A stretch of 8,273 nucleotides of DNA from JAXHUA01 sp034189695 (GTDB lineage: Bacteria; Chloroflexota; Dehalococcoidia; E44-bin15), in the NCBI GenBank assembly GCA_034189695.1, contig JAXHUA010000109.1, positions 1-8,273 of the forward strand. Direction: 5' to 3'. Below the pieces are notes generated by a model, which was given only the letters and a program-made list of their open reading frames with translations, was not told where the DNA came from and ran no database searches. Positions 1 through 5,948 of this stretch are shown here, piece after piece (position 1 is the stretch's first letter; every line of letters starts with the position of its first letter). The translations under genes and the position numbers were made by a program.

Positions 1-58
1 CTCTCCTTCATCACCTCGGTATACTCTGTCAAGCTCGCTCTACTCATGCCTCTCATTG

Positions 59-115
59 GGTAACACCTTTTTTGAGGCAACGATACCCCACTCGGTAACA
101 TTTATTATGAGGCAA
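59..115. repeat. Two tandem copies of a 22-bp direct repeat
   Basis: Both copies have the form GGTAACA, eight bases, GAGGCAA. The first lies at 59-80 and the second at 94-115, so the period is 35 bp. The seven-base blocks at each end are identical in the two copies, while the central eight bases (CCTTTTTT and TTTATTAT) are both AT-rich but differ. The pair lies in the noncoding leader of the small gene starting at 165. Even spacing with conserved ends suggests a protein-binding site or a short tandem duplication. I could not find a convincing third copy in the first 58 bases. The function is unknown. Confidence 0.6.
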
Positions 116-164
116 TTCGGATGATTGACCAGGGAAGGAGGGCATGATAGACTGAGGCTCAGCC

Positions 165-455
165 ATGACGAAACCTCTTGTTGAGCTTCTGTACAACGCA
201 TTCTGCATCGAGGAAGTCCCACCCGTGAGGAAACTGGCACGACAGTACGGCCTGCCTCTCCGTGGGTACCACATCTGGGACCTGGACCCGAGCGATGACT
301 CGCTCCCGCCGCATGTACGCAGCAAGCTGCAGCGCGTGAGGAATGGCGAAGAGGGGTTCTTCGCCGGCGCCTGCTTCATCGACGGGAAGGAGGTCGACTG
401 GTGGCAGGGCTTTGAGAAGCCCATGGCCGATGCCAGCAAGGAGAGCGATGGTTGA
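165..455 (+). CDS. Small thioredoxin-fold-like protein, resembling the YoaP C-terminal domain
   Basis: This is a 96-residue soluble protein with no signal peptide or membrane segment. The N-terminus reads as a beta strand (VELLYNAF, residues 6-13), then a cysteine (C14) at the start of a helix that continues VPPVRKLARQYG. That is the strand-Cys-helix start of thioredoxin/glutaredoxin folds. A second cysteine (C69) lies just before FIDGKEV. From memory, the YNAFC start and the final FIDGK strand resemble the YoaP-like domain that follows a GNAT domain in some acetyltransferases. Here it is a separate gene directly before a GNAT gene, with an 8-bp overlap (ATGGTTGA), so the products probably act together. 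An in-frame TGA at 153-155 makes the ATG at 165 the first usable one. Its ribosome site is weak: the GGAAGGAGGG at 133-142 is too far upstream. The coding call is fairly safe; the fold assignment is inference. Confidence 0.7.
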   Translation: MTKPLVELLYNAFCIEEVPPVRKLARQYGLPLRGYHIWDLDPSDDSLPPHVRSKLQRVRNGEEGFFAGACFIDGKEVDWWQGFEKPMADASKESDG

Positions 456-990
456 GACCAGGCCGATCACCAGAGAGGACTTGGAGCGGGGCATGGACGG
501 GCCTGGGGTGTACTGCCTGCGGACCCTGCCTCGGGCCAACTGGAGCGATGACCCCGACCTGCGCGACCTCCAGGAACTCCGTCACGAGCTTCATCTGGAC
601 CTCATAGACAGGTTCGGGACGTGCGGGCTGGTGGTGGTGGGCGATGAGGGTGTGGTCGGCTTCACTACCTTCTTCCCGAAGCCGGTCGCCCGCCGCTTGG
701 GGTTCTACAGTCTGCCGGGGGATGAGGATCTGGACAGCACGCTGTTCGTGGCGTGCATCCACGTGACGCCGGCGAAGCGAGGGTTCGGCGTTGGCTCTGC
801 CCTTATAGAAGGCGTCAAGGACTGGGCCGCCCGGCACGGCTACTCGAGAGTCGAGGCCATCGGCGAGGGCGAGCGCCAGTATGGATGGCATGCTAGCGCT
901 CCCTTCTTGGTGAAGGGGTTTGAGGTTGTGAGGGAGCAGATGCATGGCAGCTGGTGCGGGCAGATGATGAGATGCAGGTTGGGCGCGTGA
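448..990 (+). CDS. GNAT-family N-acetyltransferase
   Basis: This is a cytoplasmic protein of 180 residues that probably transfers an acetyl group from acetyl-CoA to an unknown amine. The GNAT motif A is clear: strand FVACIHVTP (100-108), then the acetyl-CoA pyrophosphate loop R111-G-F-G114-V-G116, and the helix SALIEGVKDWAARHGY. The central strands (LVVVGDEGVVGFTTFF, 61-76) precede it. The late YGWHASAPFLVKGFEVV (145-161) matches the motif B region, where many family members have a gly-phe turn. The start was chosen at ATG 448 because AAGGAG (438-443) sits 4 bases before it and it overlaps the stop of the previous gene. The reading frame is open further upstream, to an ATG at 343, but that extension would overlap most of the preceding gene. 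Tight overlap suggests translational coupling with the thioredoxin-like protein. Substrate unknown. Confidence 0.88.
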   Translation: MVETRPITREDLERGMDGPGVYCLRTLPRANWSDDPDLRDLQELRHELHLDLIDRFGTCGLVVVGDEGVVGFTTFFPKPVARRLGFYSLPGDEDLDSTLFVACIHVTPAKRGFGVGSALIEGVKDWAARHGYSRVEAIGEGERQYGWHASAPFLVKGFEVVREQMHGSWCGQMMRCRLGA

Positions 991-1176
991 GCTTCCCCTG
1001 GTGCCGTATCGCGCAGCAATCTGATCTGTCAAGTGACCGCCTCGGCGTGTGCTGGCATGCCGCCTCCACCTGTTCCGCCGCCTGACCCTGGCTGGTCACC
1101 CCTGCCCCATCCCTGGTAGGGCATTGCCAAACCCACGTCACCGCGAGACGTCAAGGAATCAATTGGAGGGACATGG

Positions 1177-1725
1177 ATGATCAGAGCGTTCAACGGCAAG
1201 GAGCCGAAGATAGCCGAATCAGCCTTCATAAGCGAGTGGGCGTATGTGGTCGGGGACGTAGAGATAGGGGAGGGCTCGGGTGTATGGCCCGGCGCCGTTA
1301 TCCGGGGTGACTTCGGCAGGATAAGGATAGGGAAGAACTGCCAGGTTGAGGACAACAGCGTCCTGCACTCTGGGACGCATATGGAGATTGGCGACAACGT
1401 GACGATAGGCCACGGCGCTGTTGTCCACGGTCTGAGGGTCGGCAACAGTGTTCTCATTGGCAACAACGCCACCGTTCTGGACCATGCTGAGGTGGGTGAC
1501 CGCTGCATTGTTGGCGCCAACGCGATGGTGGGGGTCGGTCAGATAATCCCTGACGATTCGCTCGCCGTAGGGGTCCCGGCCAAGTTGAAGCACGAGGAGT
1601 CGGCTGAAGGCATGGAAGCGATGCGTCGCAGGAGGGCTCGGAGGTACGCGGAGGCGAGAGCCGAAGGCGTGCCCGGCTTCAGCTACTCGGATCTGGCGCG
1701 GAAGTACAAGGAGGTGGGGCTCTAG
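1177..1725 (+). CDS. Gamma-class carbonic anhydrase-like hexapeptide-repeat protein
   Basis: This protein of 182 residues has the left-handed beta-helix fold of the gamma carbonic anhydrase / YrdA / PaaY group, which normally forms trimers with metal sites between subunits. Hexapeptide turns such as VVGDVEIGEG and IRIGKN run from about residue 10 to 135 and end in GVPAK. The expected metal ligands are present: H64 (in DNSVLH), H79 and H84 (in IGHGAVVHG). The conserved R43 and D45 (VIRGDFG), which hold the trimer and active site, are also there, with Q56 and D59 close by. The C-terminus (140-182) is an amphipathic charged helix usual for the family. The start at ATG 1177 has GGAGGG (1165-1170) 6 bases upstream; the ATG at 1173 is out of frame. 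Many family members show little or no CO2 hydration activity, so the reaction is not certain. The PPC gene follows after 63 bp. Confidence 0.92.
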   Translation: MIRAFNGKEPKIAESAFISEWAYVVGDVEIGEGSGVWPGAVIRGDFGRIRIGKNCQVEDNSVLHSGTHMEIGDNVTIGHGAVVHGLRVGNSVLIGNNATVLDHAEVGDRCIVGANAMVGVGQIIPDDSLAVGVPAKLKHEESAEGMEAMRRRRARRYAEARAEGVPGFSYSDLARKYKEVGL

Positions 1726-1788
1726 CGGGATGGGGATTCCCGCCAAAGCCTTCGTCAGGGGGGCGCACGCAGCGGGGAAGGAGTCGCG

Positions 1789-2199
1789 ATGCTGTTCAAT
1801 AGAGTGCACGTGTTGCGGGTCAAGCCGAAGGAGGAACTGGTCGCCGGTATCACGGGCTATTGCGAACAGCATGGCATCAGGTCCGGCGTTGTGCTGGGGA
1901 TCATCGGCTCCGTTGAGAGCGCCAGGCTGAACTTCCTCAAGAAGCTGCCGGGCGTATACGAGACCGAAACCTATGGCGGGCCGCTGGAGATCGTGGCCGC
2001 CCAGGGGTCGGTGGCTCTCAAGGACTCCGAGCTCGTCGTCCACATTCACGCGCAACTCGGGAGCCAGTCGGGCTGCTTCGGAGGGCACCTGGTTGATGCC
2101 ACGGTATTCTCCACAGCGGAGGTCGTCCTGGGTGAGCTTGACCAGCAGGTCGAGCGTGTTGCTGACAGCTACACCGGCCTCAACGAACTGAGGACCTAG
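1789..2199 (+). CDS. PPC/DUF296 domain protein
   Basis: This protein of 136 residues consists of a single PPC (plant and prokaryote conserved, DUF296) domain. Family signatures are visible in order: GVVLGIIGSVESARLNF (33-49), the VVHIHAQLG strand (83-91), GGHLVDATVFSTAEVVL (98-114). H85, H87 and H100 match the conserved histidine set that binds a metal in prokaryotic members, which form trimers. In plants this domain is joined to AT-hooks. No AT-hook or other DNA-binding segment is visible here, so a DNA-binding role should not be assumed. ATG 1789 is preceded by AAGGAG (1778-1783) at 5 bases. The gene lies 63 bp after the carbonic anhydrase-like gene on the same strand and may share its transcript. 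It converges with the acyl-CoA dehydrogenase gene, with only 36 bp between the stops. Family assignment is strong; cellular role unknown. Confidence 0.9.
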   Translation: MLFNRVHVLRVKPKEELVAGITGYCEQHGIRSGVVLGIIGSVESARLNFLKKLPGVYETETYGGPLEIVAAQGSVALKDSELVVHIHAQLGSQSGCFGGHLVDATVFSTAEVVLGELDQQVERVADSYTGLNELRT

Positions 2200-2235
2200 C
2201 AGGCCCTATCTCGGCTGTGCGCAGACCTGGCACAC

Positions 2236-3474
2236 CTATTCGTAGACTCTCTCCTCTGCTGCCTCCTCCGGTGTGAGAGGTATATCCAGTTCGGTATCCC
2301 GCCCCTCGACGCCTCTCCCCATAAGCTCCTTGTAGTACTCGTGCTGGATTATGAGGTTCATGATCTCCTGGCTGCCGGTCCAGATCATCCCAAGCCTGGT
2401 ATCTCGGAGCACTCGCTCTACAGGATACACACTGGTGTAGCCGATGCCTCCCAGTACCTGCATAGCGTTGTTCGCTACCTCCCACTGGACCTGGGTGGAC
2501 ATGTTCTTCAGCTCGGACACCAGCCTTCTCTGGTAGCCCCGGGTGCCGACGCCGTCATCTATCGTCCTGGCCACGGCGTAGCCGAAAGCGTCCACAGCGT
2601 CCAGCTTGGTCAGGCTCTCAGCGAGCTTGAAGCTGACCGCCTCGAAGTCCCGTATCTTCTGGCCGAAGGCCTTCCTCTTGTCGGCATACCGCGCCGCTAT
2701 CTCGAGGGCTGCCCTGGAGCCGCCGGTGGTACCGCTCACCATTCTCTCTGGCACCATCATCTGGTAGAAGATCTTGCCCGCACCGTTCTCCTCCCCGACA
2801 AGGTTCTCCTCAGGCACTCGTACGTCGCGGAGGACAATGCGGCCAGCCCCGCCCCCGCGTGTGCCCATCAGGCCATAGATGTATCGCGCCTCAACGCCCA
2901 TGTCCCTCTCCACTATGAACAGGCTGAGCGCTTCCTGAGGTGGCGCTCCGGGATTGGTGTTGGCGTACAGGACGAAGTAGTCGGCGCCTTCGGCACCTAC
3001 GATGAAACGTTTCTGCCCGTTGAGGACGTAATGGCTCCCCTCCTTGCGGGCCACGGTGGTGGCGCCGAAGAAGTCACTTCCGCCCCTGGGCTCGGTGAGC
3101 GCCTCAGCGCAGTACATCCTGCCTTCGAGCGTGGGCTTGAGATACTTCTGTTTCTGTGCTTCGTTGCCGAAAAGGTTCAGCGCCTCGCCACAGATGGATA
3201 CCAGGCTGTAGAGGCAGGTCAGTGACATGCCCAGTTTGCTGATCTCGTCCAGGGCGATCAGCTCCTCCACCCACCCCAGCCCTCGGCCGCCATACTCGCT
3301 GGGGAACCTGAGTCCGAGGAGGTTCCTTCTGCCCGCCTCCATCAGGAACTCTTTGGGGAACCTGACCTCGTCAGCGTCCATGTCGAGGAGTAGCTGCCGC
3401 GGCACGCTCTTCACGAAGTCCCGCACTTCTTCTCTAAGTTTCCTGTGCTCCTCAGTCATGAAAACATCCAGCAT
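2236..3474 (-). CDS. Acyl-CoA dehydrogenase, with the catalytic glutamate at the isovaleryl/long-chain-type position
   Basis: This 412-residue FAD enzyme would introduce a trans-2 double bond into an acyl-CoA and pass electrons to an electron transfer flavoprotein. The N-terminal helical domain spans about 6-115. The first family signature, ALTEPRGGSDFFG, is at 125-137, the beta domain runs to about 228, and the C-terminal helical domain follows. The FAD-contact region QVLGGIGY is at 339-346. At the place where short- and medium-chain enzymes have their base (as in IYEGT), this protein has IWTGS with T366. A glutamate instead stands at E243 in VPERMVSG, where isovaleryl-CoA and long-chain dehydrogenases carry theirs. 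The start was taken at the ATG whose complement is 3472-3474, preceded by a purine-rich GGAAGGGGGTGG. The frame is open upstream to 3513, and the Met at residue 6 is an alternative. The MarR gene diverges upstream. Substrate unknown; branched- or long-chain acyl-CoA is inference. Confidence 0.94.
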   Translation of the reverse strand: MLDVFMTEEHRKLREEVRDFVKSVPRQLLLDMDADEVRFPKEFLMEAGRRNLLGLRFPSEYGGRGLGWVEELIALDEISKLGMSLTCLYSLVSICGEALNLFGNEAQKQKYLKPTLEGRMYCAEALTEPRGGSDFFGATTVARKEGSHYVLNGQKRFIVGAEGADYFVLYANTNPGAPPQEALSLFIVERDMGVEARYIYGLMGTRGGGAGRIVLRDVRVPEENLVGEENGAGKIFYQMMVPERMVSGTTGGSRAALEIAARYADKRKAFGQKIRDFEAVSFKLAESLTKLDAVDAFGYAVARTIDDGVGTRGYQRRLVSELKNMSTQVQWEVANNAMQVLGGIGYTSVYPVERVLRDTRLGMIWTGSQEIMNLIIQHEYYKELMGRGVEGRDTELDIPLTPEEAAEERVYE

Positions 3475-3566
3475 ATGCCACCCCCTTCCGTGCAGCGCCC
3501 AGTATATCCACAACCCGCATGAACCTCAATGACGGGTGCCCCATCAACCCGCGGGTGCAGTGAAGG

Positions 3567-3594
3567 CGAATAAAAACATCGGAGCTGGGTCCAA
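3567..3594 (-). promoter_or_regulatory. Weak candidate promoter for the acyl-CoA dehydrogenase gene
   Basis: Read on the minus strand, TTGGAC (complement of 3589-3594) and TATTCG (complement of 3567-3572) are 16 bp apart, about 90 bases before the chosen start codon. The -35 box matches the sigma-70 consensus at five of six positions, but the -10 box only at three. It is the best pair I found in the region and remains a weak call. Confidence 0.2.
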
Positions 3595-3643
3595 CCCGTA
3601 GACGGCTGGTCTGGCTGACATGCCAGCCCCCGCCCTTTCTCGA

Positions 3644-3672
3644 TTGACGCGGCGCAGTGCAACTGATATACT
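3644..3672 (+). promoter_or_regulatory. Sigma-70-type promoter of the MarR-MATE gene pair
   Basis: TTGACG (3644-3649) and TATACT (3667-3672) each match the consensus hexamer at five of six positions and are separated by the ideal 17 bp. Transcription would begin near 3679, about 48 bases before the GTG start of the MarR gene. The predicted start point falls immediately before the palindrome at 3681-3708, so a repressor bound there would block initiation or clearance. Confidence 0.7.
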
Positions 3673-3680
3673 TCGCAAAG

Positions 3681-3708
3681 GCAACTATTGCAATTGTCAA
3701 ATAATTGC
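3681..3708. promoter_or_regulatory. Imperfect palindrome, likely MarR operator
   Basis: The arms GCAACTATT (3681-3689) and AATAATTGC (3700-3708) are inverted repeats matching at eight of nine positions, separated by 10 bp that include the small palindrome CAATTG. The element is AT-rich in an otherwise GC-rich region, lies just downstream of the predicted -10 box and ends before the ribosome site of the MarR gene. Size and placement are as expected for a dimeric MarR-family regulator acting on its own promoter. Binding is inference. Confidence 0.55.
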
Positions 3709-3726
3709 TCCTTGAGGAGGTTGAAG

Positions 3727-4182
3727 GTGAGGGAGAAGATGCTAGCCGCCATCGCGAATGACCTGTTCATCGTGCCGTCCCTCGTTGTGCGGGCCAGCCG
3801 CAGGAAGCTTCTAAGAACAGCTCTCGCATGTGAGGATGAGACGGTCACCCCGCTCCATTTCGGGATTATGAAGGCGTTGAGCGAGGCCGGCCCCATGTGC
3901 GTCACCGCCGTCGGCGATAGGCTACAGGTACCAGCGCCTCAGATGACCCGGCTGGCGGACAGACTGGTGACTGCTGGTCTGGTGCAAAGGCAGACCGACC
4001 CCAGCGACAGGCGCACAGTCAATCTCACGTTGACCGAAAAGGGGACAACGCTGATGAAGGAGCGTGACGCTGCGATAAAGGAAAGCCTCACGGAGGCCCT
4101 GTCCTGCCTCACTGACGAGGAGTTGCGGCGACTGTCTGAGTCCTTGAAGAGCCTGAGGGACACATTCTCGAAGCTCCCGTAG
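3727..4182 (+). CDS. MarR-family transcriptional regulator
   Basis: This winged helix-turn-helix DNA-binding protein of 151 residues would act as a dimer, usually a repressor released by a small ligand. The N-terminal helix for dimerisation covers about 1-32. The helix-turn-helix is at about 58-88, with recognition helix PQMTRLADRLVTAGLV (71-86). The wing has the family's D91-x-x-D94-R95-R96 followed by TVNLTLTEKG (97-106). The C-terminal helices (107-148) complete the dimer interface. I chose the GTG at 3727 because GAGGAGG (3714-3720) is 6 bases upstream. The ATG at 3739 is an alternative with a closer, weaker site, and the ATG at 3688 lies inside the operator-like palindrome with no ribosome site. 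The MATE transporter gene follows on the same strand, so control of its own operon is likely. The divergent acyl-CoA dehydrogenase gene may also be a target. Confidence 0.92.
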   Translation: MREKMLAAIANDLFIVPSLVVRASRRKLLRTALACEDETVTPLHFGIMKALSEAGPMCVTAVGDRLQVPAPQMTRLADRLVTAGLVQRQTDPSDRRTVNLTLTEKGTTLMKERDAAIKESLTEALSCLTDEELRRLSESLKSLRDTFSKLP

Positions 4183-4220
4183 GGAGCATCTGAGTTCACT
4201 TGCCATGAGGCGTCACGTGT

Positions 4221-4244
4221 GGGGCTGCCCAATCGGGCGGCACC
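4221..4244 (+). promoter_or_regulatory. GC-rich hairpin between the MarR and MATE genes
   Basis: GCTGCCC (4224-4230) pairs with GGGCGGC (4235-4241) around the loop AATC, using one T-G wobble. After a G/A mismatch the stem extends by GG (4221-4222) with CC (4243-4244). No T-run follows, so it is not a standard intrinsic terminator. It lies directly before the GTG at 4248 and 28 bases before the ATG at 4272. It could tune translation or mRNA decay between the two genes. Confidence 0.4.
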
Positions 4245-4271
4245 TGGGTGTTGAGAGGTACAACCGGCCAG

Positions 4272-5741
4272 ATGCAGAACCATAGAGTAACGGCGCTTGC
4301 CGTCGAGGGAATTGGCCGACTGCTGTGGAAGCTGTCCGTGCCCGCAGGGGTGGGCATGCTGGTCATGGCATTGTACAACGTTGTGGACACGATCTTCATT
4401 GGTCGTGTCGTCGGTTCGCTTGGAATAGCCGGGCTGTCAGTCGTGTTCCCGGTCCAGATGATAGTCATGGGCGTGGGCCAGATGATAGGCCTCGGTGGGG
4501 CCTCGCTCGTTTCGAGGTCACTGGGGTCAGGAGACATGGGCAGGGCCGAGCGGACACTGGGCAATGCTGTACTGCTGATATGTGTGCTCGGAGGCGCAAT
4601 CATACTCGTCGGCCTCCTGGGAAGCACCTTCTGGGTCAGGCTCTTTGGGGCATCGGACAGCGTGCTTCCCTATGCCCAGAGCTACTTCGATATCATTCTC
4701 CTGGGGGTGCTCTTTCAGGTCTTTGCCATGTCGGCGAACGGCCTGGTCAGGGCGGAAGGGAACGCTCGCGTGCCGATGATCTCCATGGTGGTGGGGGCCA
4801 CTCTGAACATCGCCCTCGACGCGGTCTTCATCGTGGGCCTGAGATTGGGGGTGGCGGGTGCCGCCACCGCGACTGTGATCGCGCAGGCGGTCAGCGCGAC
4901 CTATCTGGCGTGGTACTACCTTTCGCGTCGAAGCTCAGTCTCCATTGCAGTCGGCAATCTCGCTCCCGACCGTTCGGTGCTGCGAGAGATCCTGGCCATA
5001 GGTATCTCATCATTCGTGAGGACCACGGCGGCGAGCCTGGTAATAGTCTTCGTCAACAGGAGCCTGGTTGCCTATGGTGGGGATATCGCACTCGCGGCCT
5101 ACGGTGTCCTGCATCGCATGGTAATGCTCGTTATGATGCCGGTCATAAGTGTCGCCCAGGGGCTCCAGCCAATACTTGGCTTCAGCTATGGGTCAAGGAG
5201 GTATGATAGGGCGCTCAGGGCGGTGGAGATATCCACCGTTGCGGCCACGGTCGTATCGGCCATGGCGTTCCTCATTCTTTACTTCTTCCCAGCGCCCATC
5301 ATTCGCATTTTCACCACGGACAGCGTGCTGATCGCCGCGGGTTCTCACGGTTCCAGGCTCATGTTCTTCGTCATGTACCTGGTGGGCTTCCAGGTCGTTG
5401 GGTCAACCGTGTTCCAGGCGATTGGCAAGGCCCTGCCGGCCTTCGTCACTGCGGTATCCAGGAACATTCTGTTCTTCCTTCCAGCGATCTTCGTGCTGCC
5501 GCGGTTCTTTGGGCTGGATGGCGTCTGGGCTTCGTTCCCTGTTGCCGACGCGTTTTCCTTCGTGCTGACGTTCTTCCTGCTCGTTCCGCAGATAAGGCAG
5601 TTCAGGAGGGCGGCACGGGCCAGCGTGGCAGGGAGCCAGCCCGCCGCCGGGGAGAGCCCTGGTGGTGTTTTTTGGCTGAAACATGCCTCGATTGTGCCGA
5701 CGGCGAACAGGGCAACTAGCGCTCCGGATCAGCCGCTCTGA
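4272..5741 (+). CDS. MATE-family multidrug efflux transporter (MepA-like)
   Basis: This 489-residue inner-membrane antiporter would export cationic drugs or metabolites in exchange for sodium or protons. About twelve membrane segments can be read in two halves, starting near residues 22, 52, 98, 138, 169 and 196, then 240, 275, 318, 362, 393 and 425. MATE hallmarks are ALYNVVDTIFIGR (33-45), GLVRAEGNARVPM (157-169), NIALDAVFI (179-187) and QGLQPILGFSYGSRRYDRA (296-314). The first half has the usual fold start with P24 in the first membrane helix. The tail beyond about 448 (some 40 residues, polar, Pro- and Ala-rich) extends past the usual family end and has no recognisable domain. The ATG at 4272 has AGAGG 13 bases upstream; an in-frame GTG at 4248 would add eight residues. 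The MarR gene upstream suggests substrate-induced expression, as with mepR-mepA. Substrates cannot be told from sequence. Confidence 0.94.
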   Translation: MQNHRVTALAVEGIGRLLWKLSVPAGVGMLVMALYNVVDTIFIGRVVGSLGIAGLSVVFPVQMIVMGVGQMIGLGGASLVSRSLGSGDMGRAERTLGNAVLLICVLGGAIILVGLLGSTFWVRLFGASDSVLPYAQSYFDIILLGVLFQVFAMSANGLVRAEGNARVPMISMVVGATLNIALDAVFIVGLRLGVAGAATATVIAQAVSATYLAWYYLSRRSSVSIAVGNLAPDRSVLREILAIGISSFVRTTAASLVIVFVNRSLVAYGGDIALAAYGVLHRMVMLVMMPVISVAQGLQPILGFSYGSRRYDRALRAVEISTVAATVVSAMAFLILYFFPAPIIRIFTTDSVLIAAGSHGSRLMFFVMYLVGFQVVGSTVFQAIGKALPAFVTAVSRNILFFLPAIFVLPRFFGLDGVWASFPVADAFSFVLTFFLLVPQIRQFRRAARASVAGSQPAAGESPGGVFWLKHASIVPTANRATSAPDQPL

Positions 5742-5948
5742 ACCTGTTCATGCGAAACGCCACAGGCGGCCTCCTCACCGGTATGTCGTTCGGCGCTCCT
5801 ATTCTCGCCACATCAACACGTAGGGAATGGCGGCTCTATTATGGCCAGGAGGTGGGTCTTTCCCGGGTTCGAAATCGGTGTGGACGCCGAGCGGTGCACT
5901 GCCAGGTCATGGCTCGACAGGGGAGAGGCATCGAAGACGGCTAGCAGG
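5742..5948. other. Intergenic stretch between convergent genes, no gene seen
   Basis: The 207 bases between the MATE stop and the ABC permease stop contain only short open frames with poor ribosome sites and no family resemblance. One frame, 5750-5944, is open for 64 codons. I found no clear intrinsic terminator for either gene and no recognisable RNA gene. Confidence 0.5.

Noticed and set aside
343..447. Longer start for the GNAT gene at ATG 343
   Set aside because: The added 35 residues are Ser/Arg/Pro-rich with no GNAT likeness and overlap most of the upstream gene; ATG 448 has a ribosome site.
1103..1123. TGCCC / GGGCA inverted repeat as a terminator after the GNAT gene
   Set aside because: Five base pairs with an 11-base loop and no T-run; too weak to call a terminator.
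1219..2088. 289-codon open frame on the - strand
   Set aside because: It runs antisense to both the carbonic anhydrase-like and PPC genes, which have clear family motifs and ribosome sites.
2341..3225. 294-codon open frame on the + strand
   Set aside because: It is antisense to the acyl-CoA dehydrogenase, which has intact family signatures along its whole length; the + frame shows no domain.
4325..5206. 293-codon open frame on the + strand inside the MATE gene
   Set aside because: It is an Arg/Gly/His-rich alternative frame of the transporter gene with no hydrophobic segments or family match.
5863..5880. GGTTCGAAATC resembles the T-loop of a tRNA
   Set aside because: The five bases on each side do not pair into a T-stem, and no anticodon arm or acceptor stem can be built around it.
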